Assembly (NCBI GenBank): GCA_016717595.1
Contig: JADKFE010000002.1
Location: 124,001 to 188,000 of the forward strand
Direction of reading: 5' to 3'
Length of the DNA stretch: 64,000 nucleotides
From: Deltaproteobacteria bacterium
Lineage (GTDB): Bacteria; Myxococcota_A; UBA796; CAJQPC01
Shown: positions 27,375-35,857 of the stretch, one piece after another
Layout of the letters: the number at the start of each line of letters is the position of its first letter
Position numbering within the stretch: the first letter of the stretch is position 1
Program-made: the position numbers and the translations under genes
The notes under the pieces: generated by a model
What the model saw: the letters and a program-made list of their open reading frames with translations, nothing else
What the model was told of the DNA's origin: nothing
Databases searched by the model: none

Positions 27375-27716
27375 CTATGCCCCCAAAACCCGCCCCACCA
27401 CCCCCGACTGCAGCAGCACGATCTGCAGCACAAACGTGAACACACACCACAGGAGCCCCGCCGTCGCCACGTCATGCAACCGGGAGATGCCCGGGGCGGC
27501 GTCGGGGTCGAGCTCGCCGCGCTCCACACGGTCGAGGTCTTCCCGGGTGATCTGCCAGGCCGCCAGGGTGAAGAACACGCCCACCACGGACGCGCAGCTC
27601 ACCAGGCCGAGCAGGTTTAAGGGCAAGGCCACCCACAAGAGGCGGCGGGCGCGGGTGAGGCGGGGGCCGGGGCGCTGGCCGAAGAGGCGGTCGAGCCTGC
27701 GGGTGGGGGTGGCCAC
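27375..27716 (-). CDS. Two-helix membrane protein downstream of plsB (intact copy)
   Basis: GTG at 27716 lies 3 nt after the plsB stop, so it is in the plsB operon. The 113 aa have a basic N-terminus (RRLDRLFGQRPG), one transmembrane helix around residues 28-52, a short loop (WQITREDLDRVERGELDPDAAPG), and a second helix around 85-105. The loop resembles short membrane proteins annotated as unknown in many Myxococcota. Two decayed copies lie at 25988 and 24250, which makes this gene's 3' part a repeated sequence in the window. Confidence 0.7.
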   Translation of the reverse strand: MATPTRRLDRLFGQRPGPRLTRARRLLWVALPLNLLGLVSCASVVGVFFTLAAWQITREDLDRVERGELDPDAAPGISRLHDVATAGLLWCVFTFVLQIVLLQSGVVGRVLGA

Positions 27717-27719
27717 GGC

Positions 27720-30383
27720 TCAGGCGGTGAGGGCGTCGAGGCCCGCCGGGGGCAGGGCCATCAGGCGGCGGAGCTCCTCGACGCTGCGCAGGGCGGCCTC
27801 GGGGTTCACCGACACACCGCCGCCGTGGCGGAAACGTAAGACGCCGTCCTCTGCGTAGGCCTTGAGACCGTTCTTGATGTTCGCCGCGGACACGGCCTCG
27901 GGGCGGCGCACGTCCTGCACGGCGAGGTACTGGCGGCCGATCTTCAAGACCTCACGCTCTAAGGCGCGCTCGTCGAGGTCGCGGCCGTCGAGGCGCAACA
28001 GCGCCCGGGCGGTGAGGTAGAGGCTCTCCAAGAGCGGGTGGGTCAGCTCGGCGAGCTCGCCCACACGCTCGGGGGAGACGACGCGGTAGGCGCCTTCGCC
28101 CGCATCGGGATCCGACACGATGGCCCCGGCCTCGGTGAGCAGGCGCAGGCCCTCGGCCTCTAAGGTGCGCTCGTCCGCCGCCGGGTCGGTGATCAGCTCG
28201 TAACGCAGCAAGAAGAGCTGGAGGCGCAGAGAGTCGCGCAGAGACGCCGCGGTGAAGCGCTCGGCCCTCAACGCGCGGAGCTCGGCGGCGAGCAGGCTCG
28301 CGGGCACCAAGAAGTGTACGGCGCCGTTCTTGTACACGTCGAGGATCACCCGGCGCTCGGGGATCAGCCGCAGCACGGGCTCGGGGCCGTCGATCACCTC
28401 GATGAGCCCCTTCTGGCGGAGCTGGGTGAGGGCCTCGTCCCGGGCGCGGTCAAAGGACTGCAGGCGCCCTGAAGGTTCGGCCCCGGCGGCGACGAGCAGG
28501 CTGTGCAGCCGCGCCACGCGGTCGTGAAGCTCGGCGAGGGGCAAGGCCGGGCGGCGCTGGGCGAGCAAGGCCATGCTCACCAAGGCCGTCGGCGTCACGA
28601 CGAGCTTGGTGTTGATGCGGTGCATCAGGCGCTCGCCGAGCACACGCAGGGCCTCGCGGCGGCGCTCACGGCCCAGGTCTTCCCAGGGCTCGTGCTGCTC
28701 GGCGATGAAGCCCGAGAGCGGCAAAGGCTGGCCGACCCGCAGGTGAACCCGGCCTTGGCGGCGGCCCAGCACCTTGAGCGCGCGCAGGAGATCGGCGGCG
28801 GACTCCGGGCGTTTCCCGGCGCCGGAGAGCTCCCGGGCGTAGGGGCCCTCCTCAGCGAGCTGCTCGTAGGTGATCGCCACGGGCAGGTAGGTGACCTCGC
28901 CCAAGGTGTCTCGGCCTAGGCGGGCCTCGATCCCGGCGTCGATGGTGGCGCCGAGCACGCCGAGCTTGGGCGGCAAGAGCTTGCCCGTGCGGGAGCGGCC
29001 GCCCTCGATGAAGAACTCCACCGTCTGTCCATCGCGGAACAGAGTGGTGAGGTAGGACTGAAACACCGTGGGGAAGATGCGCTCCCCGGTGAAGCTGCGC
29101 TTGATGAACACCGCGCCGAAGCGCCGCAACAGCCAGCCCAAGGGGAAGAAGCTGAGGTTGTCTCCGGCGATGACGTGGGGCATCACGAGGTCGTTCTCGT
29201 GCAGCACGGTCGAGAGCACGATGTAGTCGACGTGGCTCTTGTGGCAGGGCACCAGCACACAGACGCCGTCGCGCATCGCCGCCCGCACCTGCTCCACGTC
29301 CTCTGCGGGCACGTCGAAGCCGTCGTAGACCCGGCTGAACAGCCACACCGCCGGGCGCCGGGCGAGGCGCACCACGGTGTAGGAGAAGCGCGCCGCCATG
29401 CGGTCGTAGACCTTGAGCACCTCGGTTTGAACCGCGGAGATCGGGCGCCGGGTGGCCATGGCCTCTTGTTCGATGAGCCGAGTCACCCGGGGGCTGCCGA
29501 GCACCCGGCGGCGGGTCACCCGGGGGGAGCGGATGGCCGGGCCTCGGACGAGCTGGGCCTCTCTCCAAAGGTATCGTCGAAGCAACACGCGGAGCTGGCG
29601 GGCCTGCGTCGCCGGGGGCAGCTCAGCCGTCCGGGACTGGTACTCTTGCAGGTTCACCGGCTCGCCGACCTGCACCCGGGCCTCACGCACGCCCGTGGCC
29701 ACGCCGAGGAGCTTCCAGAACCAGCGGCCCTCATCTTCAGCGCCGATGAGCGCCTTGAGGGTGATGCTGCCGGCTTGTTCGGGGCGACGGCGCCAGAGCA
29801 CCACCACCGGCACCAGGCGCACGGGCCGGGCGGAGTCCCGCTGGGCGTCGAGCAGGGTGGGCGTGGGGTCGGGCCAGGCCGGGGGCGAGAAGAAGTCGCG
29901 CCAGCGCATCCGGGGCCGCAGAAACACCGCGGCGTTCTTGCCCGAGGCGATCGTGCGCCCGAGGTAGCCCACGTCGATGGGGCTCGGCGGGCGGCCGTGG
30001 CGGACGATCCACTTGAGCTTGTCCCGGATCAGGCGCAGGCCCTCCCAGAACGGCATCCACGGCGTCATCGAGATCGCCATGCTGTACTCGGCCAAGGGCA
30101 GGCGGCGGCGGCGCAGCACCTCGTTCAAGGCGAGGTAGTCGAGCAGCGAGCGGCTGCGGAGCACATAGACGACGGGGCCTTGATCGGCGGCGAGGCGCAC
30201 ACGCTCGGCGGCGGCGTCGTCCAGGCGCAGGGCGCGAAACACCCAGGCGAGGCCGAAGAGGTAGTAGAGGATGCCCCAGGTGCGCACCATACACGAGCGG
30301 TAGAGCTCGATGGGGACATAAGGCTCGCCGTCGCCGTCATGAACGGGCGGCTCTGTCGAAGGGGGAGGAGGGCTCAGGTCCAT
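27720..30383 (-). CDS. plsB: Glycerol-3-phosphate 1-O-acyltransferase
   Basis: ATG at 30383, 887 aa, the large PlsB type. Acyltransferase block I HKSHVD (HX4D) lies near residue 379, block II GAVFIKRSF near 420, block III FIEGGRSRTGK near 455, and block IV LPVAI near 500. It acylates sn-glycerol-3-phosphate at position 1 with acyl-CoA or acyl-ACP, the first step of phospholipid synthesis, at the inner membrane. Long N- and C-terminal extensions around the catalytic core are as in the Escherichia coli type. First gene of a probable operon with the small membrane protein. Confidence 0.93.
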   Translation of the reverse strand: MDLSPPPPSTEPPVHDGDGEPYVPIELYRSCMVRTWGILYYLFGLAWVFRALRLDDAAAERVRLAADQGPVVYVLRSRSLLDYLALNEVLRRRRLPLAEYSMAISMTPWMPFWEGLRLIRDKLKWIVRHGRPPSPIDVGYLGRTIASGKNAAVFLRPRMRWRDFFSPPAWPDPTPTLLDAQRDSARPVRLVPVVVLWRRRPEQAGSITLKALIGAEDEGRWFWKLLGVATGVREARVQVGEPVNLQEYQSRTAELPPATQARQLRVLLRRYLWREAQLVRGPAIRSPRVTRRRVLGSPRVTRLIEQEAMATRRPISAVQTEVLKVYDRMAARFSYTVVRLARRPAVWLFSRVYDGFDVPAEDVEQVRAAMRDGVCVLVPCHKSHVDYIVLSTVLHENDLVMPHVIAGDNLSFFPLGWLLRRFGAVFIKRSFTGERIFPTVFQSYLTTLFRDGQTVEFFIEGGRSRTGKLLPPKLGVLGATIDAGIEARLGRDTLGEVTYLPVAITYEQLAEEGPYARELSGAGKRPESAADLLRALKVLGRRQGRVHLRVGQPLPLSGFIAEQHEPWEDLGRERRREALRVLGERLMHRINTKLVVTPTALVSMALLAQRRPALPLAELHDRVARLHSLLVAAGAEPSGRLQSFDRARDEALTQLRQKGLIEVIDGPEPVLRLIPERRVILDVYKNGAVHFLVPASLLAAELRALRAERFTAASLRDSLRLQLFLLRYELITDPAADERTLEAEGLRLLTEAGAIVSDPDAGEGAYRVVSPERVGELAELTHPLLESLYLTARALLRLDGRDLDERALEREVLKIGRQYLAVQDVRRPEAVSAANIKNGLKAYAEDGVLRFRHGGGVSVNPEAALRSVEELRRLMALPPAGLDALTA

Positions 30384-30438
30384 GCTCTTGAAGCTAACCT
30401 GTCCCTCCTCTCGGGCGAGGGGGCGCGCCGCGGTAGTA

Positions 30439-32835
30439 TTATGGGCAGCGCTTGCGCAGCTCCTCGGCGGTCTTCACCAGAGGCTTGAGCTGGGGCTCTA
30501 CCCGCCGGGCCTCGGCTTTGGCCGCGTCCAGGCGCCGGGCCTCCATCTCGGAGACGTTCCGGGCGAGGTACGGGATGCGCCCGGTGATGCCGGTGATGAC
30601 GTTGAACCGCAGCTCATTGGGCCGCACCTCGTCGGAGCGGGTCACCCGCGAGGCGTCCAGGGCCGCGTCGAGGGTCTTGATCTGGGTGAGGTAAAAGAAG
30701 CCGCTGGTGAGGAAGGTGAAGGTCGAGAACTGGGCGGCGTCGTTCACGACGGCCTTCATCCAGTTGAGATCACGCGCCATTCGCTCTTGCAGCCACAAGG
30801 TCTCCCCCGCCCACTGAACCGACGCCGCGTCACAGCCGGGCTGGGCCGGGGCCGCGCTCACCAAGGGGGCCACGGCCTCCTCCCAGGCCATGTGCCCGTC
30901 GAGCCGCGCCCAGAACGCCTCTTGCCAGGCGTGCAGGTGGGCGCCGTCGCCGGGGCGCGGCCCCTCCCCCAAGGCCACGGCGGCGAAGTGCCCCGTGCGT
31001 CGTTTGGACTTGGCGATCAGCTCAAAGCCCGTCTGGTTGGCGTTGAGGATGAACTGGAACTTGAGGTTCTTGGCCAGATCCAGGAACTCCCGCACGGTGC
31101 GAGAGGCCGGGGCGTTGGGCTGGGCCGCCATGAGCCGCTCCAGCTCCTTGCGGTCGAAGGTGAAGGTGCCCTCGTAGTTGACCAAGGTGAGCGCCTCTTT
31201 TCCGTGGCCCATGTGGGGGTCGCGGAAAGGGTTCCAGGCCTGCACGACGTGGAGCTGCAACGGCAAGGCGAGGCCATCGTAGACGATCTCCACCGTCCAC
31301 GGGCTCGCCTGGAGGTTGAAGTCGGGCACCCGCAGATCTAAGGTGAGCCGGTCGAGCTCCAGGCGTCCACGAAGCTCCTGATCCACCGTGGGCTCGTCGG
31401 CGTGCAGGGCCTCCAGGGCCTCGGGGGTGGCGTACTGTGTGAGGTTCTCGGGGCTCAAGAACTCCTCGGCGGGGATGTCCCAGAAGCCACGATCTCCCGG
31501 GGGCGCGGGCCGAAAGCTCCACTCGCCGCCGAGCAGGCTCTTGTGGAAGCTGCCGATGACGCCGTCTTTTTTGCCGACGATGCGCAGCTCTCGCGCCCGG
31601 TTGCCTTTGCCGGTCTGCAACATCGACACCCGCCGGGTGAGCGCGGTCTCGGGGCCCCAGGCCTCCGGCGGCAAAACAGGCGCGTGAATCATCCAGCCCT
31701 CAGGCGGCAGGCGGATGTCGGACATGCCGCTGCGGATGTCGCCCGCGGGGTAAAAGGGCTCGCTGTCACACTCCTCCTCGTAACAGTAGGGGTGTGTGGG
31801 CGTAGAGCCCAAGAGGTCGAAGTCGGCGATCTTGGTGACCACGGCGCCGAAGCGGTCGAGCAGCATCACCGTTGAGGCCGAGGCGTCGATGGCCTCGCCG
31901 CGGTACTTGCCACGGAACGGCGGCTCGATGAAGTGCTCGACCTCGGGGGGCGTGCCGGAGTCGAGGTAATAGATCGTGCGGCCATCGGGCGCGAGCCACA
32001 CCATCGTCTCCATGGACACCGCCGCCGGACCCCACTCAAAGATGCGCCCGTCGGGGCCCTCTTTGTAGCCCGCGGCGGCGGCGGTGATGCGCCCCAAGGC
32101 CCAGCCGCGGTGGTTCGTGAGGTGCTTGGGAACATACACAAACTCGTCTTTGCCCGCGCCCCAGCCCGCCATCCACTCATCGGGCACAAACAGGTTGGCG
32201 AACTTGCGGCGATAAAACATCTGGCGGGTGTCGCTGAGCACCGCGAGCTCGTCATCGTCCGCGGTGAGCGCGATGAGGCGATCGGGCATGGGGAACTCGG
32301 GATCAAACGCCAGGGGCTCGTCATGGGGCCAGGCGCCGACCTTGTCCCAGGTGGCGGCGTCGAGGCGGGCGAGGGCCTGGGCGGGCTCTTCAGTCTCAAA
32401 GGCCCGGCTCTTGATGAAGTCGCCGCGGTCACCCTCAGCGTAGGTGGTGTCCAAGAGCGCGGGATCTTTGTGGTCGAGGCGGTACGGCAGGCCGTCGCGG
32501 TGGCCGAAGGGGCGCCACGGCAGCTCCACCACCAGCTCCTCCAGGCCCGCGCGGCGCTTCACCCGGGGCTTAAACCACACCTTGCCATTCACCAAGGCGA
32601 AATAATACCAGTCGTTGAAGCCTTGGTAGGGGCGCTCGACCTCCAGCACCGGGGGCAGGTCTTCAGGGCTCGTGTACGGCGAGGCCGGATAAACCGTGGC
32701 GTCGAGGGCGGCGCGGGCCTCGGCCTCACGCACGGCCTCAAGGGCCAGATCCACGGCGCCGGGGGGCCGGGCGGCCAGGGCGGGCGCGAGGGCGGCGGCG
32801 ATCAAGAGCGAGCAGGCGGCGAGGCGGCGCATCAT
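30439..32835 (-). CDS. Large exported protein, beta-propeller-like, unknown
   Basis: ATG at 32835 (or the next codon) opens a Sec signal peptide (CSLLIAAALAPALAARP). The 798-aa product is mostly beta-rich. Residues of about 180-360 hold short repeats such as LIALTADDDELAVLSD and METMVWLAPDGRTIYYLDS, which look like propeller blades. A Cys pair (CYEEEC) lies near residue 360. The C-terminal third is helical (FLDLAKNLKFQFILNANQTGFEL). No catalytic motif was recognised. It is divergent to the MopE lipoprotein at 32977. Confidence 0.65.
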   Translation of the reverse strand: MMRRLAACSLLIAAALAPALAARPPGAVDLALEAVREAEARAALDATVYPASPYTSPEDLPPVLEVERPYQGFNDWYYFALVNGKVWFKPRVKRRAGLEELVVELPWRPFGHRDGLPYRLDHKDPALLDTTYAEGDRGDFIKSRAFETEEPAQALARLDAATWDKVGAWPHDEPLAFDPEFPMPDRLIALTADDDELAVLSDTRQMFYRRKFANLFVPDEWMAGWGAGKDEFVYVPKHLTNHRGWALGRITAAAAGYKEGPDGRIFEWGPAAVSMETMVWLAPDGRTIYYLDSGTPPEVEHFIEPPFRGKYRGEAIDASASTVMLLDRFGAVVTKIADFDLLGSTPTHPYCYEEECDSEPFYPAGDIRSGMSDIRLPPEGWMIHAPVLPPEAWGPETALTRRVSMLQTGKGNRARELRIVGKKDGVIGSFHKSLLGGEWSFRPAPPGDRGFWDIPAEEFLSPENLTQYATPEALEALHADEPTVDQELRGRLELDRLTLDLRVPDFNLQASPWTVEIVYDGLALPLQLHVVQAWNPFRDPHMGHGKEALTLVNYEGTFTFDRKELERLMAAQPNAPASRTVREFLDLAKNLKFQFILNANQTGFELIAKSKRRTGHFAAVALGEGPRPGDGAHLHAWQEAFWARLDGHMAWEEAVAPLVSAAPAQPGCDAASVQWAGETLWLQERMARDLNWMKAVVNDAAQFSTFTFLTSGFFYLTQIKTLDAALDASRVTRSDEVRPNELRFNVITGITGRIPYLARNVSEMEARRLDAAKAEARRVEPQLKPLVKTAEELRKRCP

Positions 32836-32976
32836 GGTTCCGGGCGGGAGGGGCTTCGGCCCGGAGGGTAGCGCCTTTGGCTCCTAAAGATCAAGGTCCG
32901 TCTGCGCTCAGAATGAACATGCGGTAGACTCTTTCGCGGCGCCATGACGGCGCTCACGGTCCCAGTGGAGGTTCGT

Positions 32977-33993
32977 ATGCCCCGCGCGCTCTTGTCGCTC
33001 TCCCTCGTCAACCTCGTGCTGTTCTTGGCCTGCGCAGGGGGCAAAGACGAAGGGGGCGGCGGCGACAGCGCTGTGGACACCGAGCCCGAGGTGATCGACG
33101 CCGACGGCGACGGCGTGCGGGTCGAGAACGACTGCGACGACAACGACGCCTCGGTGTACCCCGGCGCCGCCGAGCCCTGCGACGAGCGCGACAACGACTG
33201 CGACGGCAGCGTAGACGAGGGCGCGAACGCCTCCTTCTTCGCCGATGATGACGGTGACGGCTTCGGCCGCGACAGCTCCGACCTCTTGGCCTGCGAGGCC
33301 CCCGAGGGCTACGTCTCCGTCGGCGGCGACTGTGACGACAACAACCGCGACGTTTACCCCGACGCTGAAGAGGTCTGTGACGGCGCCGACAACAACTGCG
33401 ACGGCGCGGCGGACGAGGGCGTGACGGTCACCTACTACGCCGACGGCGACGGCGACGGCGACGGCGACCCCGAGGCGCCCATCACCGGCTGCGAGCTCCC
33501 CCCTGACAGCGCGCTCACCTCCGGGGACTGCGACGACAACAACCCCAGCCTCAACAGCAACGACGCGGATGAGGACGGCCTCGCCTCCTGCGACGGCGAC
33601 TGTGACGACAACAACGCCAACCGCGCCGCCTTCTGTGAGTACGGAACCCTCTCCGGCGAGTTCAAAGTCAGCGGCGGCACCTGCGTGTACCAGGTCGACG
33701 GTGAGGCCGCCGACCCCTCCACGGCGTGCCCGAGCTGTGACTTCGGCTTCTTGAGCGACGGCGTGCAGAGCACCTCCAGCGCAGGCTGCACCACGAGCTT
33801 CTCGGCGATGTTCGCCTACGACATCGACGCCGCCTCGTTCAAGTTCTTGTTCATCCCGGGCGCCGGCACCTACTACGAGCTCGGCCCCTTCCCTGGCACG
33901 CTCACCTACGGCGCGGGCTACGACACCTTGAGCTTCTACGGCCCGAGCAGGTTCGGCCAAACCTACGAGGGCTCCTTCACCCTGAGCCCCTGA
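32977..33993 (+). CDS. MopE-repeat lipoprotein
   Basis: GGAGG lies 5 nt before ATG 32977 (338 aa). The signal ends FLACAG (lipobox LFLAC). Three to four metal-binding modules follow (DCDDNDASVYPGAAE, CDGADNNCDGAADEG, DGDGDGDGD loops). The C-terminal 120 residues form a separate beta-rich domain with several Cys (CVYQ, CPSCDFG, GCTTSF) that is not recognised. Probably a calcium- or copper-binding surface lipoprotein, a smaller relative of the lectin protein at 3606. Confidence 0.8.
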   Translation: MPRALLSLSLVNLVLFLACAGGKDEGGGGDSAVDTEPEVIDADGDGVRVENDCDDNDASVYPGAAEPCDERDNDCDGSVDEGANASFFADDDGDGFGRDSSDLLACEAPEGYVSVGGDCDDNNRDVYPDAEEVCDGADNNCDGAADEGVTVTYYADGDGDGDGDPEAPITGCELPPDSALTSGDCDDNNPSLNSNDADEDGLASCDGDCDDNNANRAAFCEYGTLSGEFKVSGGTCVYQVDGEAADPSTACPSCDFGFLSDGVQSTSSAGCTTSFSAMFAYDIDAASFKFLFIPGAGTYYELGPFPGTLTYGAGYDTLSFYGPSRFGQTYEGSFTLSP

Positions 33994-34010
33994 TCCGGTA
34001 GACTCGGCGA

Positions 34011-34538
34011 ATGACCACGACCCCCTGCCCTGGCTGCGGCCTGATCTTGGCGGAGCGCCTCGCCCCGCCGCCGCCGGAGCACGGCGCCTCCCCGGCCTGC
34101 TTCGCCCTCTATGGCCGCGCCTTGGAGCACCAGTCTCGGCGCTTTGCCCAGCCCCCGGCGGGGCGCCTGCTCCTGGACGCGTATGGCGCCCAGCACCCCA
34201 TGGACGGCGGGCGCATGGCCCGGGACAACCTCGCCGTTCACCTCATCGCCCTGCACCTCGCCCTCGTTCGCCACGTCCCCGCCGAGTCTATGCCCAGCAC
34301 CCTGCGCCGGGTGCTCCGAGGCCGCCGCGACTTCCCCGAGCTGCCCCGGCCCGTCCCCCTCGGCGTGTTGACCGTGGCCTCGATGTTTGGCCCCAACGGC
34401 GCGCCGATCGACGAGCTCGAGGCCCAAGCTGAAGCGGCCCGCGCCTGGGCCTCCGCGGTGTGGGCGGCCTGGTCCGATTCGCACGGCCTCGTGGCCCGCT
34501 GGGTGCGGGACTCCGGCGTGTTCAACGAGGACGACTAA
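34011..34538 (+). CDS. DUF5946 family protein
   Basis: ATG at 34011 (175 aa). CPGCG at residues 6-10, SPACF near 28, and DAYGAQHP near 56 match the DUF5946 pattern: an N-terminal Cys pair plus a third Cys, and an Asp-Ala-Tyr-xx-Gln-His-Pro block. It ends in a Trp-rich helix (WASAVWAAWSDSHGLVARWV). The family is cytoplasmic and of unknown function; the Cys/His residues could bind zinc. It overlaps the convergent hydrolase by 4 bp. Confidence 0.75.
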   Translation: MTTTPCPGCGLILAERLAPPPPEHGASPACFALYGRALEHQSRRFAQPPAGRLLLDAYGAQHPMDGGRMARDNLAVHLIALHLALVRHVPAESMPSTLRRVLRGRRDFPELPRPVPLGVLTVASMFGPNGAPIDELEAQAEAARAWASAVWAAWSDSHGLVARWVRDSGVFNEDD

Positions 34539-35848
34539 TCCGCCGCCGCGCAGTCCACGGCCAAAGACTCCCCACAGACCGCCTCATCGTCCAGAGGCTC
34601 CCCGGCGAGGCGCGCCGCCAGCCAGTCGAGCTGCAAGGGCACGCTGGTGAGCACGGTGTCGGTGTGGCCGCCCCCGGCGCACACCACCGTCTGTACGTCG
34701 TAGCCCTGGGCGCAGAGGAGCGCGGCCTCGGCGGCCTGCAAGGTGGGGTCGGAGACCTCGTCGGCGTCGCCGTAGACGTACAGAGTCCGCGTCCCCGGCC
34801 CCAGCGGCGCCCGGCCATGGCCAACGCTCGACTCCTCCAGCATACAGGCCCAAGGATCGGCGAGGCCCTCGGCGAGCGTCTCCTCGACGAAGGCCACATC
34901 CCACACGTCCGTGACCGCGGTCACCCCGTCGGGCACCTTGGCCTCGGGGCAGTCCTCATACAGGCTCTCCTCAAACGCCGGCAAAAAGTCTGGGTTGAGC
35001 AGCGCTTGTGCGTCCCCCAGCTCTCCGTGCCACTCATTGAGCTGGTGCAAGATGAGCGCGCTGCCCGCGGTGCCGATGCGCAGGGACTCCAGGCCCAAGA
35101 GCAGGGTGTCGTCCAGGGCGCCGGGGGGCGAGCTGACCACGACGGCGCGGAGATCCGCCTCTGGGAACAGCTCCGGGGCCATTCGCTCCACCCACAGCGC
35201 GTGGTGCGCGCCTTGGGAGGCCCCGAACAGCGCGAGCTCCTTCGTGGGGGTGTTGTCGCCGAGGATCGGCAGCTCCGCGCCCCAGGCCGCGCGCACGGCG
35301 TCTAAGGAGGCGACCGCCGCGGGCTCCGCCGCCAGGTACGGGTGCAGGGCCTCGGCCTCGTCACCAAAGCCGTTCTGACCGAGATAATCCGGCGCGACCA
35401 CGAGGTACCCCCGGCTGGCGAGCACCAACGGCACCGCCGTCCACAGCAGATCCCGGCCTGAAGGCGCGCAGTGGTCGTCCATGCCGGTGGTGGGGTGCAG
35501 GTACAACAAGGTCGCCAGCGGCCCGGCGGGGCCGGGATCCGGCGCGGCGATCATCGCCGTGGCCTCGACCTCCACCCCTTTGTCTTGGGTGGTGTACCGC
35601 AGCCGCGCGCCCCGGGCGCCGTAGGGGCTCGGCGCCAAGGCGTCTAAGTCCACGAGGCCCAACAGCGCGTCGAGGTTGGCCGCGGTGAGCGACCAGTCCT
35701 CCTCTTCTTCAAGCTCCACCACGGCGCCGAGGCTGTCTGGGGGCAGCCAGTCATAGGTTGCGCTGCCGCACCCGGCGGTGGGCAGGTTCGGCAGGCGCGG
35801 CGCCGGGGCGTCGTCACGACAGGCGAGGAGCAGGAGGAGCGTGAGCAT
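34535..35848 (-). CDS. Alpha/beta-hydrolase (secretory-lipase-like) lipoprotein
   Basis: ATG at 35848; MLTLLLLLAC is a minimal lipoprotein signal. The nucleophile elbow GASQG is near residue 211, the oxyanion segment LYLHPTTG near 115, the likely acid YGDADEVSD near 363, and the likely His in GGGHTD near 394, a full catalytic triad in order. Spacing and the ASRGYLVVAPDYLG block resemble secretory triacylglycerol lipases and feruloyl-esterase-like enzymes. Five or more Cys suggest disulphides, in line with export. Confidence 0.8.
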   Translation of the reverse strand: MLTLLLLLACRDDAPAPRLPNLPTAGCGSATYDWLPPDSLGAVVELEEEEDWSLTAANLDALLGLVDLDALAPSPYGARGARLRYTTQDKGVEVEATAMIAAPDPGPAGPLATLLYLHPTTGMDDHCAPSGRDLLWTAVPLVLASRGYLVVAPDYLGQNGFGDEAEALHPYLAAEPAAVASLDAVRAAWGAELPILGDNTPTKELALFGASQGAHHALWVERMAPELFPEADLRAVVVSSPPGALDDTLLLGLESLRIGTAGSALILHQLNEWHGELGDAQALLNPDFLPAFEESLYEDCPEAKVPDGVTAVTDVWDVAFVEETLAEGLADPWACMLEESSVGHGRAPLGPGTRTLYVYGDADEVSDPTLQAAEAALLCAQGYDVQTVVCAGGGHTDTVLTSVPLQLDWLAARLAGEPLDDEAVCGESLAVDCAAAD

Positions 35849-35857
35849 TCGCGGAGC

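Noticed and set aside
29175..30488. 437-codon His-rich frame on the plus strand
   Set aside because: Antisense to plsB, whose acyltransferase motifs are intact.
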